In this document: positions 14,449-23,796 of the stretch, one piece after another
How the letters are laid out: every line of letters begins with the position of its first letter
Position numbering within the stretch: the stretch's first letter is position 1
Assembly (NCBI GenBank): GCA_034431765.1
Contig: DAOUDD010000068.1
Span: forward strand, 1-49,613
Source of the DNA: DASYAN01 sp034431765
Lineage (GTDB): Bacteria; Chloroflexota; Ktedonobacteria; Ktedonobacterales; Ktedonobacteraceae
DNA length: 49,613 nt
Direction of reading: 5' to 3'
The notes under the pieces: generated by a model
What the model was told of the DNA's origin: nothing
Database searches by the model: none
The model's input: only the letters and a program-made list of their open reading frames with translations
Made by a program: the position numbers and the translations under genes

Positions 14449-15810
14449 CTAGAGGTGACGCATTCTGAAGCAATGAGTCACAGATTGCAGTAAGAAGAGT
14501 GCAGCAGATGGGTGCTGTGGAGGTTGATGCAACTGTATCACCCACCATATAATGAGAGCTACCGCGACAATAAGTATAATGATAACAAACGCAATAAGCC
14601 TTGCTTTTGATGACGATTGTGGAGATGGAGCTACATGCCTGCCAGATGATGGTGCTGTATTGTTTTGACTGCATGATGAAGCCCCTGGTGTATCGAGAGA
14701 CGAAGTAGACGCTTCAACTACTTGTCTACCAGATGTTGCATCCGGCTCATCCAGTGGTATCTCTCTCCCTCGACCTTCATAACGAGGAAGGGAAGAGGAT
14801 GATACTGGTGGGGCATTGGGAGGGAAAAGAGATACTGAGGAAACGATGTAGTCTTTTTTCCCAAGGATGAGAATTTCTTTGAGACTTCGCGGCATTCTCC
14901 CTTGCTCAATAGACTCTTGCACTTCATCCAGACAGCGCTGGAGACATGTGTTTTTGCTTTCATTGCGCAGAAGGGCAAAGTGTTGTGATTGACTTAGACG
15001 CTGAAAATCATCTTCACGCAAGAGCAGATTGCGATCAGTAGCGTCGCACTTTTCCCATAGGTCAGGATTAGTCTCTAATGCACAAAGAGAAAGGTAGATC
15101 ACGAGTGCGGAGAAACGGTCCATTGTATGATCAAAATTCCGTATAGACGGTTGCGGCGGCTGAAAATCTGCATGTCCATTATCCGCAGTACTCATGCTGG
15201 TCCTGCCAAAATCAGGTACATACATGCCGTCGAAGTCAATCAAACGAAGTGAGAGCCTGGGATAATTACCAAGGACCAGGACATTGCTCAGATCAAGATC
15301 ACCATGTGCTATTTCTCGTGCTTCCATTTTCTGGATGAGGTCTATCCATAACTTAGCAATTTCTCCTACCACACGGCTATTTTTATAATTATCACTTAAG
15401 TAGTCACCTAAAGAGCGGCTGTTCGTAATATAGCGCATCTTAAGATAAGGAAAATATTCTCCTTTGATCTTGACTCCTGGCTCAACCAGATCATAGGATG
15501 TAAGAAACGGGAGCGCGTTTCCTGGACGTTTCATATACGTTGTGATACCTTGATGCCGTAACAGAATATCAGTTGGTGGAAAGACTTGAGCCGATTGATC
15601 TGAGGTAAAGCAGCGTATAACCCAGTCAGAAATTCGAAAGACACAGATATACTGGCTACCACCAGCATTAAGCCTCAGCGGTTGACCAGGACTGGTCTCT
15701 AATAAAGAACCCCTCTGAATATCAGGATCGCTGAAAGTTCGATTGCGATCACGCATAGCCTCGTCATACTCATAAACCATAGGCCAATTATATGTCTTTA
15801 CACGCATCAC
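14449..15810 (-). CDS. TerY-P-type protein kinase-like membrane protein
   Basis: The 453-residue protein has the kinase-like core typical of TerY-P triads: HGDLDLSNVLVLG near residue 166, then LRLIDFDGMYVPDFGR, the AxNGHxDFQ-type stretch and DHTMDRFSALVIYLSLCAL. The HGD and DFD forms replace HRD and DFG. A low-complexity Ser/Pro linker follows from about residue 310, then one membrane helix at about 401-421 (LIAFVIIILIVAVALIIWW) and a short tail. Known triads combine this kinase with a vWA protein and a PP2C phosphatase, and exactly those two genes lie upstream, 22 and 13 bases apart. Its stop is 12-15 bases before the next kinase. Substrate unknown. Confidence 0.8.
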   Translation of the reverse strand: MMRVKTYNWPMVYEYDEAMRDRNRTFSDPDIQRGSLLETSPGQPLRLNAGGSQYICVFRISDWVIRCFTSDQSAQVFPPTDILLRHQGITTYMKRPGNALPFLTSYDLVEPGVKIKGEYFPYLKMRYITNSRSLGDYLSDNYKNSRVVGEIAKLWIDLIQKMEAREIAHGDLDLSNVLVLGNYPRLSLRLIDFDGMYVPDFGRTSMSTADNGHADFQPPQPSIRNFDHTMDRFSALVIYLSLCALETNPDLWEKCDATDRNLLLREDDFQRLSQSQHFALLRNESKNTCLQRCLDEVQESIEQGRMPRSLKEILILGKKDYIVSSVSLFPPNAPPVSSSSLPRYEGRGREIPLDEPDATSGRQVVEASTSSLDTPGASSCSQNNTAPSSGRHVAPSPQSSSKARLIAFVIIILIVAVALIIWWVIQLHQPPQHPSAALFLLQSVTHCFRMRHL

Positions 15811-15832
15811 AATCCTCGCATATGTTTATATA

Positions 15833-17233
15833 CTACAAAGGTATCACAATAAGCGTAGTATCATCCTCATCCATACAACCTTCCCTGCGTTGCTTTTCAA
15901 CAAAAGATGCAAATTGTTGCTTATCTTGCATCCGTAGAAGTGCATGCCATTCCGTTAGACCTTGCTCCCATTGCCATAGAATCCATTGAGCAAGTGCATC
16001 TGTTGCCATGAGAAGCAAATCACCTTTTTCATACTGATTGGAATAGTATTCAACATACGGAAGGACATCATTCACACTGTCCCCTCTGCGACTACTCAAA
16101 AGTGGGGGACTGTTATTGAAGTCCTGCGAGTTGCGCACCGGCATACTCTCAAATGATGGATGAGAGGCTGCCGAACGTAGTATAAAAAGACAGGTGTCAC
16201 CTAGAGCCAGCGCGCTTACTGTCCGCTGCTGGTGATTGACTTCTACTCCCAGGAATGTTGCAAAGGCTCCACGTTCAAGGATACGTTCTACTTCTTCTGG
16301 CTGCACCGGGTGATCTCCTGTGAGTTGATTGCGCTCGTTGACTTCCGGGTACCAGCGGCGTTCTACCCACTGCACCCAGTTCTGACGTGGCTCTTCTAAC
16401 CAGGAGGACAGCTCGGCTGCATAATTGCCCCTAAGAGGTTCTTTCTTCCACTGCTGTCCCAGTAACGCAGCCCAAGGGCGTGGTAAACTGCTACCTCCAG
16501 CTCCGTCGGAGAGCGCGAAACGAGTCTCATTATCTGAGATCACACATGCATCTTCCCTCTCTTTAGCTACTGCAAAAAACCGAGCATTTCTGGGTTGAGG
16601 AGGCTGGTACAGTATGTCATGCTGAAACAGTGGAGGAAGACTCTCTCGTGAGGCTATCGGAAATCTTTGCTCTTTAAATGTTCTTCTTTCCGCATTGGCA
16701 GGTGCAGATAATGCTGGTAAAGGTGGGGGAGGTAACAATGGTACAGGAGAGGATGGCAACTCTGGTCGATCAGAACGTATAGCTTTTCTCCGACTGAAGG
16801 ACTGCTCGATAAGCGCGACCAGAGCATCGACATTAACAATGAACAGGCTGGTCAGCGAGCAAAGAATAATAGTCAACGCAATGAGATTTAGCAGAAACCC
16901 CGAAGCGGTTAGCATGGTAAATGTGAAGGACGTGATGCCTAGGAGCAACGCACCCAGAAGCGCGCTCGTGCAGACTCCTGTCAGAGCATGACGCTCTCTT
17001 CGGGCACGTTCTAGAGCAGTAAAGAGTTCATAGGCAGCATAGACCAATGAAAAGAGAAATGTTACTATTACAAAAGAAAAAATGATATTTTCTTGTGTAG
17101 AAAGTGGGGATGACATTAGTGTCAGAATAAATGCGGCGATGGACATGAGAATCACTGCCATTACCGCATGGAGTAAAGGAGAGTCAATGGTAAAGCTGGG
17201 CACATTGTCTGCTTTGTTGCGTTGATCTGGCAT
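15833..17233 (-). CDS. Membrane-anchored PP2C-type Ser/Thr phosphatase
   Basis: A 466-residue protein. About four hydrophobic helices lie in residues 20-150 (for example HAVMAVILMSIAAFILTLM). Next is a Pro-rich linker with SSPVPLLPPPPLP near 170-185. From about residue 215 comes a PP2C-like catalytic domain: CVISDNETRFALSDGAGG (metal-binding Asp near 243), LALGDTCLFILR near 345, and MATDALAQWILW and DDTTLIVIPL at the end. The C-terminal DD supplies the last metal ligands of the family. It would remove phosphate from proteins phosphorylated by the adjacent kinases at the inner membrane. Start ATG 17233; 22 bases separate it from the kinase-like gene downstream. Confidence 0.8.
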   Translation of the reverse strand: MPDQRNKADNVPSFTIDSPLLHAVMAVILMSIAAFILTLMSSPLSTQENIIFSFVIVTFLFSLVYAAYELFTALERARRERHALTGVCTSALLGALLLGITSFTFTMLTASGFLLNLIALTIILCSLTSLFIVNVDALVALIEQSFSRRKAIRSDRPELPSSPVPLLPPPPLPALSAPANAERRTFKEQRFPIASRESLPPLFQHDILYQPPQPRNARFFAVAKEREDACVISDNETRFALSDGAGGSSLPRPWAALLGQQWKKEPLRGNYAAELSSWLEEPRQNWVQWVERRWYPEVNERNQLTGDHPVQPEEVERILERGAFATFLGVEVNHQQRTVSALALGDTCLFILRSAASHPSFESMPVRNSQDFNNSPPLLSSRRGDSVNDVLPYVEYYSNQYEKGDLLLMATDALAQWILWQWEQGLTEWHALLRMQDKQQFASFVEKQRREGCMDEDDTTLIVIPL

Positions 17234-17246
17234 AGACTATTCCTTT

Positions 17247-18167
17247 TTACACAAAAACGCTACGCCTGAGATTATCGCTTGGTTGCGTTCCCCAACGGAG
17301 GAAGTCGATCAGATCGCTAGGACTGGCATTATAGATGAAGCCACGCGCCCCCTCCTGTAGACCAGCATTGAACGAACTACGTGCTTTTCGTACCATCGTT
17401 GCTGGTATAATACTTGACATATGGAAGAGCTGACGTGCCGATTCTCTTTCATCTATATCCTGTATCTGTGCGTCAATTTCATCCACGACTTTGGGAAAGA
17501 CAAGACGCTGCAGTCCGTTACTTGTCAGATGGCAGCTAAACAGGAGCACATGTCCGTCATCAGTGTGCATATTGCGGACGTAATTAGCCATAGCTATAGG
17601 ATCGCCCTCACCATTATGTTCCCCATCTGTGATGTTAATAACAATAGGTGGGAACGATTTGTGGCGGTTAGCATCTGCAGCCAGCCAATCCTGAATGACC
17701 CGGTAAGCCCGCTGTAGCGCTTTCGCCATTTCTGTATAGCGGCTATCTGCAGTGTAATCAATCCAGTAGGGCTGTTCCTCTTTGACCTGGATGATTTTTT
17801 GCTGTAATCGATCAAAACGTTGTACAAGCACGGACTTGCGACCCTTTGGATTAGCGGCCAGATTGCGAATGGAGATAGGCATACCTTTACTATCAGCAAG
17901 CAAACCTGTCACCGCGTCTCCATAGCCTAAGACTAGAACATCACAATAATCCTTGAGTCCTCCTCTATCAGCATCAGGTGGAGTATTATGAATGACAGAG
18001 ACAATCAAATTATTTAGCGCAGCAGTAGCCATCTGCCCGTTTGTGTAAGTCTGATTGTCTATTTCCAACTGCTGTTGCATTGATCCTGACTGATCCAGAA
18101 GGAAGATCAGTAGACCGCGATTTTGCCGGCTCCAGCTTTTGCGATAGATATCTTCAGGCATTGACAC
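17247..18167 (-). CDS. TerY-like von Willebrand factor A domain protein
   Basis: The 306-residue protein is a single vWA domain. The MIDAS metal site shows as LLIFLLDQSGSMQQ (DxSxS, D near residue 24), with a conserved Thr/Asp strand later (VINITDGEHNGEGDP near 175). It lacks a signal peptide, as expected for cytoplasmic TerY-type proteins, which act as metal-dependent protein-binding scaffolds. The gene opens a tight operon with PP2C and the kinase-like protein, the canonical TerY-P triad. Its ATG at 18167 follows AAAGGATA. The intergenic region upstream is shared with the divergent sensor gene. Confidence 0.8.
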   Translation of the reverse strand: MSMPEDIYRKSWSRQNRGLLIFLLDQSGSMQQQLEIDNQTYTNGQMATAALNNLIVSVIHNTPPDADRGGLKDYCDVLVLGYGDAVTGLLADSKGMPISIRNLAANPKGRKSVLVQRFDRLQQKIIQVKEEQPYWIDYTADSRYTEMAKALQRAYRVIQDWLAADANRHKSFPPIVINITDGEHNGEGDPIAMANYVRNMHTDDGHVLLFSCHLTSNGLQRLVFPKVVDEIDAQIQDIDERESARQLFHMSSIIPATMVRKARSSFNAGLQEGARGFIYNASPSDLIDFLRWGTQPSDNLRRSVFV

Positions 18168-18590
18168 GTATCCTTTCTTTTTTTGTCATCCTGTTCTGCT
18201 CTCTTATACGGCTCAAACAAACACCTCCCCTGAGAGCAAGCAAGCGATGTTTAACAAACCATTTATTTCTCTTCCATTGCATATATATCATATAGATTTG
18301 AAAGCGTTTATAAAGGTATATAGCAACAGTATGACAAAAGCTGATGAACAAGTCAAGGGGGAAGACGGCGTTTTTCCTTTGTAGTAGTCTAGAAAGAAGT
18401 TGGCGATGAAGAGTTTACTTTCTCGGCAAAAGCAGGTAGAATAGCAGGTGGAAATCTATAAATTAACAAGGTTGCGTCATATGATCTGCTGAAAAGTTCA
18501 TTGATTCGATTAGGAATGAGCTTGAAGATACAAACTTTCACGTTTTGATCGTTTATCCTATTGTCGCTACAGATTTTTATAGGGGGCACT
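18168..18590. other. Divergent intergenic region of the signalling island
   Basis: About 420 AT-rich bases separate the minus-strand vWA operon from the plus-strand sensor-kinase pair. No gene is seen. It should hold both promoters. On the minus strand a TTGTCA hexamer at about 18332-18337 is followed at near-normal spacing by TTTATA/TATAAA-like bases. On the plus strand an AGGGGG ribosome site at about 18580 precedes the sensor start. Confidence 0.5.
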
Positions 18591-19781
18591 ATGCTCTATG
18601 GAGATATGTTCCGGGTAACTATCTTATTTCCATTAATTGTTGCCATGGATATACCTTATACCAATGCATTAACTATTACTATTGAGCTTCTGGCTATCGT
18701 TTTTTTGCTTACCAGTGTTGCGCTCCTCATGCGGAGTTCTGTGCTCTCAAGGAATGCACCTGCAGGACCGTTACCGAGCAGGAAGTATCAGCATAGGCCG
18801 TTTGCTTTTTCTCTTTTCGTTCTGGTATTCCCAATTATATTGATTTTCATGGCCTCTGCGACTTATGCTATAAATGGTATACCTGGCCCGCTTATTACAC
18901 CAACACCCACTTCTGAGACAGAGACTCCACCTTTACTTCCTCCTTCCATTTCTCCTCCGCAGAATCTCGCCTCTTCTGGCACTCTTACTGTTGCTGCCAA
19001 TCCTATTTATAGACCGGAAATATACCGTGATAAAGCAGGCGTCGTAGGTTTTGATGTAGAGCTATCTACCAATCTTGCCCGTGTAATGGGTTTACACACA
19101 CGCACTGTTCCAGTCTCCAGGTATCAGGATCTCCTTAGTAAGCTAAATACGAGAACCGTCGATATTGTGCTATCTGCTTATTCGCTCACTGATGACGTTA
19201 AGAGTTCTGTTCAGTCTATTCCTTATCTTGCTCCGAGGGGTGTCTTGCTTGTTAGACCAGGGAATCCGCTTGACCTCCACTTCAAAACGCTGAAAGATCT
19301 GTGTGGGCATAAGATCGGTGTTCAGTCTGGCTCCTGGGAACAAAGAGATGTAGAAAGCATACAGTGTGATCAGACACCGCAAGATGCTAATCGCGGAATT
19401 CTTCCTCTTTTTAGCACATTTCCTGATGCTGATACGCTGATGCACACCCTTATCAATAAACAAGTTGATGCTATTTATCAGCGTTCCCCTACTGTGAGCT
19501 ACTATCAACAAAAGTATGCCAAGCTGTTTCAGCCAGTGGGACAGGTAACGCTTCCCCAGGAGGGTATTCTCATACGCAGCGAAGATGCTAAGATATATCA
19601 GGCGGTACAGGCCTCTTACAACCTGCTAGTAACGAACGGAACATATGCCAGCCTATTACAAAAATGGGGGTTGACGGAAGATACTATTGTGCCCTTGACT
19701 CCGACACCGCCGCATTCTTTCAACCCTGTCTCTCTTCTATCTGTTCCTGTGACTAGATGGAATAAACGTTATGAATCCTGA
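18591..19781 (+). CDS. Membrane-tethered solute-binding (SBP_bac_3-like) sensor protein
   Basis: A 396-residue protein. The N-terminus has two or three hydrophobic helices (about 8-47 and 71-92). After a Pro/Thr-rich spacer comes an extracytoplasmic amino-acid-type binding domain from about residue 125: GTLTVAANPIYRPEIY, VGFDVELSTNLARVMG, VDIVLSAYSLTDDVKSS, the hinge region DLCGHKIGVQSGSWEQRDV and a closing segment YNLLVTNGTYASLLQKWGL. This is a transporter-type receptor domain, but it is anchored by helices, not a lipoprotein, and no ABC permease lies nearby. Its end overlaps the kinase-TIR gene by 11 bases, so the two are probably made together as sensor and effector. ATG 18591 is chosen for its ribosome site. 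Confidence 0.8.
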   Translation: MLYGDMFRVTILFPLIVAMDIPYTNALTITIELLAIVFLLTSVALLMRSSVLSRNAPAGPLPSRKYQHRPFAFSLFVLVFPIILIFMASATYAINGIPGPLITPTPTSETETPPLLPPSISPPQNLASSGTLTVAANPIYRPEIYRDKAGVVGFDVELSTNLARVMGLHTRTVPVSRYQDLLSKLNTRTVDIVLSAYSLTDDVKSSVQSIPYLAPRGVLLVRPGNPLDLHFKTLKDLCGHKIGVQSGSWEQRDVESIQCDQTPQDANRGILPLFSTFPDADTLMHTLINKQVDAIYQRSPTVSYYQQKYAKLFQPVGQVTLPQEGILIRSEDAKIYQAVQASYNLLVTNGTYASLLQKWGLTEDTIVPLTPTPPHSFNPVSLLSVPVTRWNKRYES

Positions 19782-22098
19782 TATTGGATCACAGCTAGGT
19801 AACTATCGGCTCCTCAGATTGTTAGGTGAGGGTGGTTTTGCACGTGTCTATCTCAGTGAGCATATCTATCTGCAGCGACTCGCCGCGATCAAGATTTTGC
19901 ATCTGGCCTCGTCCCTGAGCAGTGAACAATCATTGGCATTTCTTACTGAAGCACGCACTATTGCTCGGCTGGACCATCCGCATATCGTGCGTATTCTGGA
20001 ATTTGGAGTGGAGCACGATTGGCCGTATCTTATTATGGACTATGCGCCCAATACCTTACGCTCAATACATCCACTGAACACACAGGTTCCTCTCGCTCTT
20101 GTCGTTTCTTATGTCTCGCAAGTTGCTTCCGCTTTACAATATGCTCACGAACATCAGGTGATTCATCGTGATGTGAAGCCGGAAAATATGTTATTGGGCC
20201 AGAATAATGAGGTGTTGCTCAGCGATTTTGGCATAGCTAAAGTCGTGCAGAATACGATGGAGCTTCACGGTTCTCAGGATATAGCGGGTACAGCTTACTA
20301 TATGGCCCCGGAACAGTTTATGGGACAACCTGGTCCTGCAAGCGATCAATACGCACTAGCTATTGTGGTCTACCAGTGGCTCTCTGGCAAATTGCCGTTC
20401 ACTGGCAGTAATATGATTGAAATCTGTTATATGCATCTAAGCGTGACACCACCGTCACTGTCTGCCCAACTGCCAGAACTGCCACTACCCATTGAGCAAG
20501 TTGTTATGAAAGCCCTTGCAAAGCAGGCTGCTCAACGTTTTACGAGTATTGAGGAATTCGCTACTGCTCTGGAAAATGCGGCAACGACTACTGATGCTGG
20601 TCTGCTCTCTTTGCCAGTTCCCGCGCATTCATCCAGCGGATCACTCCCTTCCCACTACCCGAGTGCATGGAGTACTTCGTTTTCCATTGATGATGAGGAG
20701 ACAGATCAGAGAGACTCTTTTCAAGCGCACCAAAGCCAGGCCACCATCACAAGCACACAACAGCTCCCCTCACGCGAGGAGGTTGAAGCGGCACAGGAAG
20801 CATCCTCTCCTGTGCCGCTACTCCCCTCTTTTACCGTTTATAAGAAGGCGGACGTTGACAATAATGTGGACGAAAATCTAGCTATTTTGCTCCCACCTTC
20901 ATTTGCTCAACACACGTCATCATCTTTGAACACGATGGAGATATCTGAAGAACTTTCTCGGGAGCAATTGCAACCCTCTTTTGTTCAACAACTGTCAAGC
21001 ACTGTCATTCTCCCAGAAGCCGAATCTATCCCTTCGGTACATTCTCCCACATCTGCATCACCTGCCCAAGCTGGAAATGCCCTGCAGTGTGGCCCTATTC
21101 CTCTTCTCCCTACGTCATCCACATTCCTGTCTCTTTACCAGGCCCAGAATCTCTCTCCAACTCCTGTTCAACCTGAACATTACAATTTTTTCATTAGTTA
21201 TGAGTACCCTGATTATACCTGGGCAGACTGGATACGCTGGCATCTGAGGGGCGCTGGCTACACAGTTCTATTAACAGAACGGAAAGCTCTGGCCTCAAGT
21301 AAGCTTATGTTAGAGATACAGGAAGCGCTCACGAAGGTCGATCACATCGTTGCGGTGCTCTCTTCCCACTATATTGCTGCCTATAGCAGTCAATGTTATG
21401 GTTTCTCAATTCAGAAGAGTCAGGGGCAGATATTGCCTGTACGTATTGGAGATTGTGATCATAGTGCGCTCGTGAAATTCTTTGATGCGACCGAGTCAAT
21501 CGATCTGGTCGGGTTGGACGAACAGATCGCATCCAAAAGGCTGCTTGAGAGTGTACACATTTTACTCAAACCAGTATTTCCTCGCTCAACTTCTATTATC
21601 AAAGATGGATCTCCTGTTCCAGTCCTCAAGGTGTTCCTCTCCTATTCACGAGAAGATGAACAACATCGTAAGCAATTGGAAAAATACTTGCACGCACTAG
21701 GCAAGTCGTACCCAACAACGAGTTGGTATGATCGTAAAATTGTGCCTGGAGAAGATTTTGCCCAGCAGATAGAGAAAAATCTTAGCACCGCCCATATTAT
21801 TTTGCTGCTTCTCAGCCAGGACTTTATTGCATCAAATTATTGCTATGATGAAGAGATGATGAAGGCAATGAAGAGGCATGAAGCAAATGAAGCTCGTGTA
21901 ATACCAATCATTCTAAGGTCATGCACGTGGAAAGATACTCCCCTCAAGAAACTTCAAGCTTTGCCTACTGATGGCAGGCCCATCAATAGCTGGGAAGATA
22001 AGGATGATGCCTTTCTTAACGTGTCAGAAGGCATCAAAAAAGCTATTCTTGAAATGCTAAGCAATTCCCAGATGTTAGATAGCAACAGCACCATATGA
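19771..22098 (+). CDS. Ser/Thr protein kinase fused to two TIR domains
   Basis: A 775-residue soluble protein. Residues about 10-270 form a full Hanks-type kinase: GEGGFARVYLSEH, AAIKIL, HRDVKPENMLL, LLSDFGIAK, YYMAPEQFMGQPGPASDQYA. The linker (about 270-468) is Ser/Pro-rich and repeats LLPSF, LLPPSF and LQPSF. The first TIR domain starts near 470 (YNFFISYEYPDYTWADWIRW). At the site of the usual catalytic Glu it reads QCYGF, so it looks inactive. The second starts near 618 (LKVFLSYSREDEQ) and has YCYDEEMM with Glu near 694, as in NAD-cleaving TIRs. It is translated with the upstream sensor gene. Likely output (inference): NAD depletion or a nucleotide signal controlled by the kinase. Confidence 0.9.
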   Translation: MNPDIGSQLGNYRLLRLLGEGGFARVYLSEHIYLQRLAAIKILHLASSLSSEQSLAFLTEARTIARLDHPHIVRILEFGVEHDWPYLIMDYAPNTLRSIHPLNTQVPLALVVSYVSQVASALQYAHEHQVIHRDVKPENMLLGQNNEVLLSDFGIAKVVQNTMELHGSQDIAGTAYYMAPEQFMGQPGPASDQYALAIVVYQWLSGKLPFTGSNMIEICYMHLSVTPPSLSAQLPELPLPIEQVVMKALAKQAAQRFTSIEEFATALENAATTTDAGLLSLPVPAHSSSGSLPSHYPSAWSTSFSIDDEETDQRDSFQAHQSQATITSTQQLPSREEVEAAQEASSPVPLLPSFTVYKKADVDNNVDENLAILLPPSFAQHTSSSLNTMEISEELSREQLQPSFVQQLSSTVILPEAESIPSVHSPTSASPAQAGNALQCGPIPLLPTSSTFLSLYQAQNLSPTPVQPEHYNFFISYEYPDYTWADWIRWHLRGAGYTVLLTERKALASSKLMLEIQEALTKVDHIVAVLSSHYIAAYSSQCYGFSIQKSQGQILPVRIGDCDHSALVKFFDATESIDLVGLDEQIASKRLLESVHILLKPVFPRSTSIIKDGSPVPVLKVFLSYSREDEQHRKQLEKYLHALGKSYPTTSWYDRKIVPGEDFAQQIEKNLSTAHIILLLLSQDFIASNYCYDEEMMKAMKRHEANEARVIPIILRSCTWKDTPLKKLQALPTDGRPINSWEDKDDAFLNVSEGIKKAILEMLSNSQMLDSNSTI

Positions 22099-22177
22099 AA
22101 TAAACTCTAGAGATTGTTGAGTACTTTGCTTCTCCAGACGAACATCCCTAATGCCCTGTTACTGTTTGCGTGCATGC

Positions 22178-23635
22178 TCATTGCTGTGGATCGCTCGTTG
22201 TTTGCTGATAATCTGTCGCCTGCCGCCCGGTCTCCAGTATCTGAGGAATTTTTTGTTCGAGTTCGGGTTGCTGGAGGTGGACAAGCGGACGCTCGTTGGT
22301 GGCGAGCAGCGGATCAAGCTCTTCGCCAGGGATCAGGGGTGGTTCCAGGACGTGGGCTACGGGTTCACGTTCGCGCCACCACGTTGCAACGCGAGCGGGA
22401 TCGACGTTTCCCAGGTGTCCAGTTGTTGCTCTCTGCATCGACCAGTCAAGCAGAGCTTCTTCGAGTGGGATTTCGTAGCCTGCTTTCTCGCTCATCTCCC
22501 ACTTATGTAGCATAATGTTGAAGTATGCGCGCATCGGGTCCTGGTCGCTGGTGAGACGCTGCCGGAGCAGCAGGATTGTTGGCAGGTGGTAGCGCTCGTA
22601 CCAGTGCTGAGCCGCCTCTTCCAGACTCACCTCGCGCCCCTCGTGCTGGCTCATCAACTTCTGATGCCCAAGTAGGAGATTGTAGAAGCGGCGCGCGTAA
22701 GGGCCGGGGATGGTGATGTGCAGGAGTTGATAGATACGGCGCTGATACCAGCCTGGTAAGATAGGTGTAATTTTGCCGAGCACCTGGCTGGCTGGCTCCT
22801 TGAGCGAGGAGCCGAGACGCGTGAGGCGTTGCCAGAGGTGATGCGCCTGAGTCAGCGTATCCACGTGATGTGCACCAGCGGTAGCTGCAACATAGACGTG
22901 CTCTCGACGCAGAACGCGGTAGCGCTGCAAGAAGTACTCGTAGTCAGCGTCATTCAGTACCTCAACCTCTTCGGGCAGGCCACGTGCCTGGCGTAGATCT
23001 TCCGCCTGCCATGCCAGCGATTCGCCGAGTTGTGCCAGGTCTTGCTCACGCAGCCCCTCACTGATCGGGCCTGGGAACAGTTCAGCCGTCTCCGCATCTG
23101 CCATGATTGCCAGGATGTGCCGTCCATCAATGCGGATCAGCGCATTCGCCAGTGAGGGATCGCCCCAATAGACGCCGTGTTCGTGGAGTTCGATCATCAG
23201 CACGGCGACGGCCGATAAGAGGCGTTCTTTTGTACGCTTCGTCAATGGCAACCGATAGAGCAGTACGTGTGGAACGACGCGTGCTGCCAGGCGGGTGACT
23301 GTATAACCACGGTCTCCGCTGATGTATTGCCGTGCTCCCCCCAGCTTCGGTACCTCTAGCGCAATAGGCGGGGCAGAGACGCTCACCGTACCAATCGGAC
23401 TGAGGGCAGGGATACCGCGCATCTCAATCTCGTGCAGATTGCGTATCTCCTTCTCAGCCATACGCGGCGTAGTCTCTTTAATGGCATAGCGCACACCGTC
23501 TCGCTCGACGAAGATCACGGGATGGCGCGAGTCGCCCCGGCGTACCACGAGCAGTTCGACGCCGTTGCTCTCCCAGTCCTCAAGCCCGATCTGCCAGGGA
23601 AGGCCCTCTAGCCGTCGCCGGTCATCTCCCCCCAT
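22178..23635 (-). CDS. DUF4032 / WaaP-kinase-like protein
   Basis: About 485 residues. The N-terminal part is a degenerate kinase-like (lipopolysaccharide-kinase/WaaP-type) fold: YAIKETTPRMAEKEIRNL supplies the lysine and glutamate. YWGDPSLANALIRIDG is the catalytic-loop equivalent, and ADAETAELFP replaces DFG. A helical region typical of DUF4032 follows, with YERYHLPTILLLRQR and MLHKWEMSEKAGYEI. Function is unknown in the family. The start is uncertain: ATG 23635 has no ribosome site, and the frame remains open to 23758 through a CA-rich stretch. It diverges from the SDR gene downstream. Confidence 0.75.
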   Translation of the reverse strand: MGGDDRRRLEGLPWQIGLEDWESNGVELLVVRRGDSRHPVIFVERDGVRYAIKETTPRMAEKEIRNLHEIEMRGIPALSPIGTVSVSAPPIALEVPKLGGARQYISGDRGYTVTRLAARVVPHVLLYRLPLTKRTKERLLSAVAVLMIELHEHGVYWGDPSLANALIRIDGRHILAIMADAETAELFPGPISEGLREQDLAQLGESLAWQAEDLRQARGLPEEVEVLNDADYEYFLQRYRVLRREHVYVAATAGAHHVDTLTQAHHLWQRLTRLGSSLKEPASQVLGKITPILPGWYQRRIYQLLHITIPGPYARRFYNLLLGHQKLMSQHEGREVSLEEAAQHWYERYHLPTILLLRQRLTSDQDPMRAYFNIMLHKWEMSEKAGYEIPLEEALLDWSMQRATTGHLGNVDPARVATWWREREPVAHVLEPPLIPGEELDPLLATNERPLVHLQQPELEQKIPQILETGRQATDYQQTTSDPQQ

Positions 23636-23796
23636 TGAAAATTGAATGTTTGTGGCGTGTGTACTGTGTGTGCTGTGTGTTGCTATGGCATCCACCTCGC
23701 GGCTGTGGTATAGATATATCAGAGAAATATGTGTATCAAGATGATCATACCATCTCACATAGACAGTGGCAAACGCTAGAGAACAAGGAGGTTTTC

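Noticed and set aside
23640..23700. CA/GT-rich stretch as a microsatellite or regulatory repeat before the DUF4032 gene
   Set aside because: The run is irregular (ACACACAGCACACAC-like) and short; it may simply be upstream DNA or a non-conserved N-terminus.
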